The notes beneath the pieces are model-generated. The model did no database searches. It worked only from the letters and a program-made list of their open reading frames with translations, and was not told the DNA's origin. A program made the translations under genes and the position numbers. DNA of 64,000 bases from Mauremys mutica (lineage: Eukaryota; Chordata; Testudines; Geoemydidae). Positions 57,229 through 64,000 of this stretch are shown here, piece by piece. The stretch's first letter is position 1; each line of letters begins with the position of its first letter. The stretch lies in contig NC_059087.1 in assembly GCF_020497125.1 (NCBI RefSeq), positions 12,991,925 to 13,055,924 on the forward strand, in the 5' to 3' direction.

Positions 57229-58570
57229 ATATACAGGACTGATACTGCAATAAAAATATAACCACAGCACGATTACACGAGAACTGTTAATTCACCATCA
57301 ATATTCCAGACAAAATTTTAAAAGGTTTTCTAGTCCACACATAGACATTAAAAACAATGTGAGGAAACACACAGCACAGAAATGAGACAAAATGTGAGAC
57401 TGGTAAACATATGCTCCCACCACCGAAGTTGCTGCAAAAGTATTTACTGGGAGAAGAGAATAAAGGTTTTATACATAATTTACGCTTCCACTTGAAGAAA
57501 AAACACAACATAAAAGAAGTTCAATTGATTTATTTCAAGTATTAAAAAGTCAGCCCTTGTGAAGGCTGAGATTTTAGTGACACAGAATGAGAAAGATGCT
57601 CCACTCCTAAGACACCAATACCTCTCTCTTCAGAGTTATACAGCCACCATCACTGCAGTATCTGAGTGTCTTCCATGTAAAATCATAAGCAATAGTGAAG
57701 TCCCTAGTGGATTTCAAGGAGTTTCTGGATCACTTCCCTTTTCAGCGTAAAAATTCTGCTTGGGGTATTTTGGGGGGTTGGTTCCTGTTTGAAGAGAACT
57801 ACATTAATACAGACTTGGAACCTTTTCGTTCACGCCCACATAGGGGAGTTGCAGCGCAGCACTTTGGTGCAGGCTGCTCTTCACATCCCCATAGTCCGAA
57901 CTGCAGGGGATTGCAGACAAGCCCTATGAGAACCCTATGAACATCTCCCGCCCTTCAAACCCCTACACTCTTCCTTTCCAGGAGAAACAACAGTGACTAG
58001 AACTTGACTAATACATATGCATATAATCCATTTATTGTATCAAGAACCATTCGGAGAGTCCCATGCTTCTGAACATGAAGTACACATTGACACTTGAATA
58101 GATTGGATTGTTTTGTGTACAACTATCTACAACTATGATTTCTGAAGTCATTCCTGACCAAGAATGTACCCTGAAATACAAAAGTTCAAGATGGAACATG
58201 ATTAGACACAAAGTAGATGAAGGCAGTAGGGAATGGAATAGCTATTCAGCTGCACTCCAGTTTCCTTTAGGATGGTTATTTTCTTCAACATCTGAGATGG
58301 CTCAGTTCAGGAAGCTCTGCTATAAGTATTTCTAAACACTTGTTCTTTCCTTGGAGCGGGGGCGGGGGAGAGAAAAAAGCTGTGGCTTAAATACTAAAAG
58401 ACAACTACAAATTAAGTAATATTTAAGCTTTAGAGCTTAATCAGCAGCAGACGGAACTTTCATTTTAACACTCATCTCGCTTACAATCCAGTATAACATT
58501 ATGTTTCATGTGTACTTTCACTCTGTGTGATCATTTGTCAAACCAACTTTTCTGGTTTATGCTATTCTGA
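57229..58570. other. Unassigned DNA with a MIR-type scrap
   Basis: At 57638-57675, 'cagccaccatcactgcagtatctgagtgtcttcca' is the left end of the MIR-type repeat family (minus strand). The rest, including an A/T-rich stretch at 58.38-58.56 kb, is unassigned. Confidence 0.45.
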
Positions 58571-58818
58571 GGGCTTGTCTACATGGTGGGGCAATGTGCA
58601 CAATAGCATATGATTTCTGAAGCGAAGGAATGTGTTGTGCATTAATTGGTGAATACTTTAAATGTTCACTAGTGTGCTGCAGCACTATATAAAGTGCAGC
58701 AGGGAACATTTAGTGTGCACCATCAGGGTCTACATGGACAAATTAATGAACAACACATTAGTGCACTTTAGAAATCATACCCCAGTTGTGCACATTGTCC
58801 CATCTTGTGGACAAGCCC
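58571..58818. mobile_element. MITE with about 50-bp terminal inverted repeats
   Basis: The left arm GGGCTTGTCTACATGGTGGG and the complement of the right arm, GGGCTTGTCCACAAGATGGG, continue inward through 'caatgtgcacaa' and 'tatgatttct'. In the middle, 'gtgctgcagcac' is itself palindromic. The flanks do not give a clean TSD. A Harbinger-like origin is suggested by the ends. No coding capacity. Confidence 0.8.
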
Positions 58819-61189
58819 CTAGTTGTTTCATAGTTTCCTTCAGAGTCTTTCCTTAGCCTCATCACAAAGAGCTGCGTTCCTTTCCCACCCAACAACGTCA
58901 CTCTATCAACATAGAATCATACTAGTGTAAATGAGAGGAGAATTTTGCCCACAGTGTAATAACATAAATTAAGCCAAAGTAACAAATCCCCCTTCACATA
59001 AAGGGCATTCAAAGATATGATCTGAAATATGGTTTAGCGTGATTTTTAAATGTGTGTTTCAGCAGCTAGGGGATTTAACACTGAACAGAATGGCTTGCAA
59101 TGCATCACCTCTCAAAGTGAAGAAACTGAAACCATCTCTGCAGAAGCTGAATTGTGTTGCTCGGATATGTGGAAAATAATGTAACCACATTGAATGGAAT
59201 CTGACTGACATTAATTTGCATAATAAAAGACACGAGGGCTGCCAAAAAAAAAACAATCCAAACTGTATATGCATATTAGAAGCCATTAACTGGTAGGAGG
59301 TCTTGTAGGTTCAGGCAGATGTTAATGAAACAGCTGCTGGGTGAGAGGATGGCTGTAGAAGTATGCATTTTGCTCTTTATCACGCTGAGGTCTGTGTGCA
59401 TCTGTTCTGTGTTACTCAGAGCGGGATTCAAGGGTCACTGAAGCCCGTGGGATCCTTTCCAGTGACTTCAATAGCCTTTGGCTCAGGCCCTAGACCAGTT
59501 CAAAGCAAGAGAGGTGACCTCTGAATTGAAGTTTGGTGATGTCCTTTGGGAACCATGTTAACTGGGAGTGATAATCTGCTCCTGCCCATATTACTTCACT
59601 CAAATTGTGCTATCCCATCAGGAGGAAGTTGTAAATAAGGTGGCTCACTACACTATGCATCACTATGCCATAACAGTTAACATAATGTTATAGCTGTAGG
59701 TCAGAGTTATGCATTAAAGCTCACAGATTGAACATAATTATTATTTAATTATCTGTGCCCAGTGGATTTCAAGTATGCCTTTCATAAGCCTGCTTCTTAT
59801 AGCAAAGGACAAATAGGTGGCTGTACTTATTGCAACTAATATATACGTGGCAGTTAATTATCTTCAGTGTGAATATATGCTACTATAGTGAAGGAGGAGT
59901 GAGTATCACTCATATCTAAAAATGACAAAGACTTTTGCTTTCAAAATCTTGGACTTTTAGGGGTTGATCATGGAACTCTTATTAGTGCAAGTACACCGGT
60001 CTCATTTCTTGCATGGGTAAGGTTATGAGGATTGAGCTCCTACCTGGTCAAGTGTCTGCTTCTTTGCTCAGCTGGTAGATGAATATCAGACCTGCTTATG
60101 TACGATCAGCAGAGGACAGTGATACACATGTTCACAATCCAGTAAGATCATAGGAGAATGAGAGCCAGTGGCTATCATAGCATTTCCCCCCATGTTCTGA
60201 TTCAAGTAGGAAGTGCTTGAACAAAACAAAGTTTAAAAAACCAAACTATGCCTGACTTGAAAGAAGCCTTATCCTGAAATATTTATGAACAGTGGAGACT
60301 TGTTCCTTGTGGGCATTTTGGCTGTTCCTTGGGGGTGAGGTTGGGAAGCTTCAAAATAAAAGCAGCTTGATTAGATTATCATCTAAGCTATCAAATACGG
60401 CACAAACTCAGAACTTGGGCTTTTCAAGAGCCATTAACTGTGGGGGTCTGGGATCAGTCACCTGGAAACTAGGCACACTGAGATGAGAAGAGATGTTTTG
60501 ACATTGAACCTACACAAATAACAAATTAACAAAACCAGGTAATGAGCTCCAATAGGCACCACATATTACCATACAGAAACAGATTTTTAAAAGAGATGTG
60601 AATCAGGCAGTTAGAATTTAAACCATGGCTTCTTAAAAACCATTTACTGTAAATCATAATCCTATGTCTTTAAACTTCCGAAAGGGGCTCAGACAGTACT
60701 GTTCATGTCCTGAAAAAGAAGAGCTAAATTACAGAGTCCAGCTAAGGGCAAGGAGACTTTCTGTTACATCATATTGAATTCATCTGATGTAGCTTCATTA
60801 TCTCAGGGAAAGAACATGACAGTCTTTAAACTGTGCTAAAAAAATTCCTTTTGTTTGACATGGCATTTGGGAAACAGATTGTGAGACTTTCCTTCTGTGT
60901 TTGGAAACTTAAAGACAAGTTCAAGACAGAATATTACACGTTTTGGTTTAATTTTTAGTGAAAGGTTAAGACACTTGAATGGTGATTTTTTGCCACTGGT
61001 GAGCAAATAAGGGCAATATAAGGCATCTTGCATCTTCTTTCATGTTGTTTAAGTGTTGTATTTTACAGGGCTCCAAACTTTCCCTGGATAGAATTGGCTT
61101 GAATTTCTTTTATTTCTTTTTTTTAAAAGATATTGTTCATATTCATTTGATGTAAATATGAGTTAGTAGAAATGTCACACAGATGGCAG
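58819..61189. other. Unassigned AT-rich DNA
   Basis: About 2.4 kb. A short relic, 'gatcctttccagtgacttcaatagcctttggctcaggcccta', at about 59451-59492 is of the small palindromic repeat class. The stretch 59.10-59.33 kb, with an octamer-like 'atttgcat', could be conserved non-coding DNA, but that is not testable here. Confidence 0.4.
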
Positions 61190-61860
61190 TCTCACCTTGG
61201 GAATTGTCACACCATAATAAATCTAATCCCACCTAGTCCAGCATCCTATTTCTGAGTAGCCAAAAGGAGATAGTCATCCCCCTCTCCTCCCAATAATGGA
61301 CCCAACTGAATAATATTGTACCAATGTTGGGAAGCTCCTCATGTGGGGTTTAGTCCATCTCCCCTTAAATTGAATTGGAGTCTTTCCAACAACTTTGTAG
61401 ATCATACCTAAATTGATCGAGTTAACAAGGTAATCTTTGAAGCATGGGGATTGAGAGACCTTATAACAGCTATACTAGCTAGTATCATAGTACACAATAT
61501 TTTTTTCCACATCTAGTAAAGACCAGATACTGTTGTCATTGAAGTCAGTGGTGAAATTCTCATTGGCATCAGTAAAGGTAAGCTTCTGACCCTTGCTGTA
61601 AAGTTTAGTAAATTTTTGAAATGTATGAAGTTACATTAACTCGGTAATATCCTGCAGCAGTGAATTCCACAGATCAAGCATTCATGACAGCATTTCCTTC
61701 TATCCATTTTAAATTCAATGAATTTTCATTGGATTAAGTGCCCTGTTATTTTGTATTATAGGAAGGGGGTAAATATAAGCAGAAGTTCGTCCTTCATACA
61801 CCATTAATTATTTTAATATTAAAAATACTATCTATCTGCATAAGTTCCCATCACCACAGC
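61190..61860 (-). repeat. L3/CR1-like ancient LINE remnant, longer copy
   Basis: 'cctagtccagcatcctatttctgag', 'agcagtgaattccacagatcaa', 'tttccttctatccattttaaattcaatgaattttcattggattaagtgccctgttattttgta' and the following A/T-rich part appear in the order of a LINE 3' region found across amniotes, read on the complementary strand. It is the same family as the copy at 32.9 kb but extends farther. Old and gapped; a foreign palindromic scrap lies at about 61535-61595. Confidence 0.5.
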
Positions 61861-62732
61861 ACTATGTACATTTGCACTCTGGTTAGCTGGGTGGAAAAAC
61901 AAAGGAAGGGAGCAAGCTGGAGGCCATGAGGAAGGGGAAAGTAAAGAGTTGGAATAGCCAAGGACCACAGGGGAGAGAATGTTTGAAGTGGTAATTGTAG
62001 AAAGCAGCCTGATGACATTATCTGTGCGCTATGGTCCTGGCTAAACTGCAGCTCTAGCTACTCTGCTGGCTCCAGTCTCTGGCTGGCTCCCTCCTGCAGT
62101 GTCTTTCCCAAAGCCCATATGGCATGGGGTCGAAGGAGTGCCACATGGCTTCTGGTGCCCCCACGGTGTCCTCCACTGCACAATTCTGGGTCCAGAGGTC
62201 TTGAGGGAAAGGTGGTCCTGAAGAACTCCCATTTTACCCTCTCCTCACCCAGTGCAATACTACCTGCTTGAAAGGCTATTTGCAGCTGCTCTGCCTGCTT
62301 CCATTAATTACATAGTCTGTTACAGAGTACAACTGAGACAATGTCCTTTTGAATCCTAAGACAAGAGTACAATGTAACATAACAGGTTGTCATGTAATGG
62401 ATATTGCATTCTGGATCCAGTATCCATTGTCTATGTATGCTACACATATTCCATCTGAACAGATGAGTAACCTGGTGCCCTTGAACAATGTTCAAAGACA
62501 GATCTTATCTCCTTGCTTCCAGAAGAGGCCTACAGGGAATAGTAATTTTTGAGTTTAACAAGTATGGGGAGGTTTAATGAGAAAGGGCAAGTGAGGATGC
62601 ATAGCAGATGCCTTCTATCCATGAATAGGTGGATGAAGCCTGCAGCGCCATAGAAGCAGATACTGCAAAAATCAAGAGCAAGATAGATGTTAATGATGAC
62701 CCCATCAACTAAGATATTATTAAATTCATATA
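61861..62732. other. Unassigned DNA
   Basis: No gene or repeat recognised. Overlapping 63-67 codon frames on both strands at 62.3-62.55 kb look like chance. Confidence 0.4.
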
Positions 62733-62905
62733 TTTTATTGGACCAACTTCTGTTGGTGAAAGGCACAAGCTTTAAAGCTTACACAGAGCTCTTCTTCAGG
62801 TCGAAAGCTTGTCTCTTTCACCAACAGAAGTTGGTCCAATAAAAGAAATTACCTCACCCACCTTGTCTCGCTAACATCCTGGGACCAACATGGCTGCAAC
62901 GACAC
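62733..62905. repeat. Head-to-head inverted pair of one interspersed repeat end
   Basis: TTTTATTGGACCAACTTCTG (from 62733) and its complement ending at 62844 form about 30-bp arms that are perfect over the first 28-30 bases. Inner parts, 'aagctttaaagctt' against 'gaaagcttgtctc', are less well matched. On the right the sequence continues 'ttacctcacccaccttgtctcgctaacatcctgggaccaacatggctgcaacgacactgc', which is a phrase very common in turtle and crocodilian genomes. So a partial minus-strand copy faces a fuller plus-strand copy. The superfamily is not decided. Confidence 0.65.
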
Positions 62906-63396
62906 TGCAAAGATTAATTTAAATATTCCATTTTAATAAATGAGATCTAAAATAAACTTTCAGCTGTAAAAATGTTTCCCATTCAAGACATCATCCAACT
63001 AAAACTGCAAGACTTTTTCGTGCCTGGCAGTCAATCTGAGAATTTTCTCAACATTTGCTGAACCATCCAAGTAATTTAAAAAATTTGCTTTGCGGAAGTT
63101 CTGATCCTCCAAGACAACAATATTTCCCCATCTCAGCTTTTCTTGTGAAGCTTTCAGCACAGCTCCCCTCAGCTAATAGCATCCATCTCCCCCCACCCCC
63201 GTAGCATTGCTATCTACATTAAACCCTACAAATCTTTCTATTTAGTTTTTCTTTCACAGCAGACTAATACCTAAAGTGTTAGGAATCATGGTCAATATCA
63301 TTAAAGCTATTAGATAAATTAATACAATTATAAATGTAAAACTCTCCAAATTCAAACCTACAGCTTATACTACGACCAGACACAAAAAATTACTAA
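62906..63396. other. Unassigned AT-rich DNA
   Basis: Nothing recognised. Confidence 0.4.
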
Positions 63397-63665
63397 GGCC
63401 ATTCTACCACTTATTTTGGCAAAACTTATGTTGCTCAGGGGGTGTGAAAAAACAACCCCCTGAGCGACAAGTTTTGCCAGCATAAGCACTCAAGGACACA
63501 GCGCAATGTCGGAGGGAGGCTACTGTCGCTCACTGAGGTGGTTTTATTATGTCGACAGGAGAGCTCTCTCCCATCAGCATAGAGCAGCTACATGAGCAAT
63601 CTTACAGCAGCGCAGCTGCATCAGTACAGCTATGCTGTTGTAAGTTCACTAGCGTAGACATGGCC
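63397..63665 (-). mobile_element. Harbinger-like MITE, copy C
   Basis: 269 bp starting GGCCATTCTACCACTTA and ending TAGACATGGCC, between perfect TAA duplications (63394-63396 and 63666-63668). An internal hairpin GCTCAGGGGGT/AACCCCCTGAGC sits near the left end. It is the reverse orientation of copies A and B. Confidence 0.85.
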
Positions 63666-63668
63666 TAA

Positions 63669-64000
63669 AGTTTGCATATATTTTGGATATCAGTCACAAT
63701 TAAGAGCTGCAGGTCTCCCAGAAGATATTGTTCTGGTCTCAAGTCCCCTGGCAGGCTGAGAGGTACTGGTGACCGCATGAAGCACAAACCTCTTTGAGAC
63801 TGGATACTTCAATTAATATAACTGTCAGGGTGAGTTAATCAGAATCCCATCCCCACCCCAGGCAAAAGGGGGTTGTGAACTGGCTCAGGAGTTTGGACTG
63901 AGTGGGTGGAGGGGTTTTGTAGCATGGGTGGGGTGTAAGTAAAAGAGAAACTGGAAACTGAGAGAGACTCCTAGGAGGAAGAAAGCCAATCAGCAGCCCG
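63669..64000. other. Unassigned window end
   Basis: The last 180 bases ('gtcagggtgagttaatcag ... cctaggaggaagaaagcc') are G-rich and could be the start of an LTR-type element cut by the window edge. There is no proof. Confidence 0.3.

Noticed and set aside
56373..57270. Several 100-157 codon frames on both strands
   Set aside because: All lie within the GC-rich hAT element. The composition gives few stops, and the products are Gly/Arg- or Pro-rich without a domain.
62761..62820. Hammerhead-ribozyme-like words (CTGAAGA and GAAAGC) in the inverted repeat pair
   Set aside because: The minus copy has CTGAAGA but its GAAA is changed to TAAA. The plus copy has GAAA but lacks the CTGA part. Stem II would need an extra A. 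The catalytic core is not met on either strand.
1..64000. A new defence, biosynthetic or other multi-gene system
   Set aside because: No set of adjacent intact genes exists. All recognised coding pieces are broken transposon fragments.

Overview
The window looks like turtle nuclear DNA, most likely from a cryptodiran. It is AT-rich, and no open reading frame of 60 codons or more resembles a host protein. What can be named is mostly the mobile-DNA set of turtles and other sauropsids. The set includes CR1 LINE copies ending in the ATTCTATG-type 3' tail, a tRNA-headed SINE of the turtle-specific pol III type (51.2-51.4 kb), L2/MIR-type and L3-like remnants, hAT- and Harbinger-type DNA transposons with intact target-site duplications (TSDs), and solo LTRs. 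I read it as intron or intergenic sequence. The species and the nearest host gene cannot be told from the sequence.

Layout. At 0-9 kb there is mostly unassigned DNA, a compound microsatellite, a decayed L2-class reverse-transcriptase fragment (7.0-7.65 kb), a MIR-type SINE and a clean 442-bp hAT element (8.56-9.0 kb). At 9-22 kb there are palindromic repeats, one of them split by a 344-bp hAT-like insertion with an 8-bp TSD (13.1-13.5 kb), and a MIR-type SINE. At 22-32 kb there is an L1/Tx1-like ORF1 fragment, an 801-bp solo LTR with a 5-bp TSD, an LTR-like unit carrying a 48-49 bp tandem repeat, a full tRNA-headed MIR-type SINE, an L1/Tx1-like endonuclease fragment, and the best-preserved coding remnant of the window, a CR1 reverse-transcriptase tail (30.5-31.6 kb).

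At 32-46 kb there is an L3-like LINE remnant, Harbinger-like MITEs, a hAT MITE split by a 626-bp solo LTR (37.6-38.4 kb), two sister copies of that MITE with perfect 8-bp TSDs, and a 1.47-kb internally deleted Harbinger element that keeps the converging ends of two genes (42.7-44.2 kb). At 46-64 kb there are more L2/MIR-type pieces, the turtle SINE, a possible decayed coding tract (51.7-52.6 kb), Harbinger-like MITEs, an 825-bp GC-rich hAT element that imitates a CpG island (56.4-57.2 kb), an L3-like LINE and an inverted pair of repeat ends (62.7-62.9 kb).

No functional cellular system is encoded here. There is no CRISPR array, operon, rRNA or functional tRNA gene. The informative content is the order of insertions, which gives relative ages, and the fossil coding fragments. 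Family names rest on recognised motifs, terminal repeats and TSDs read by eye. Consensus comparisons were made from memory and not by search.
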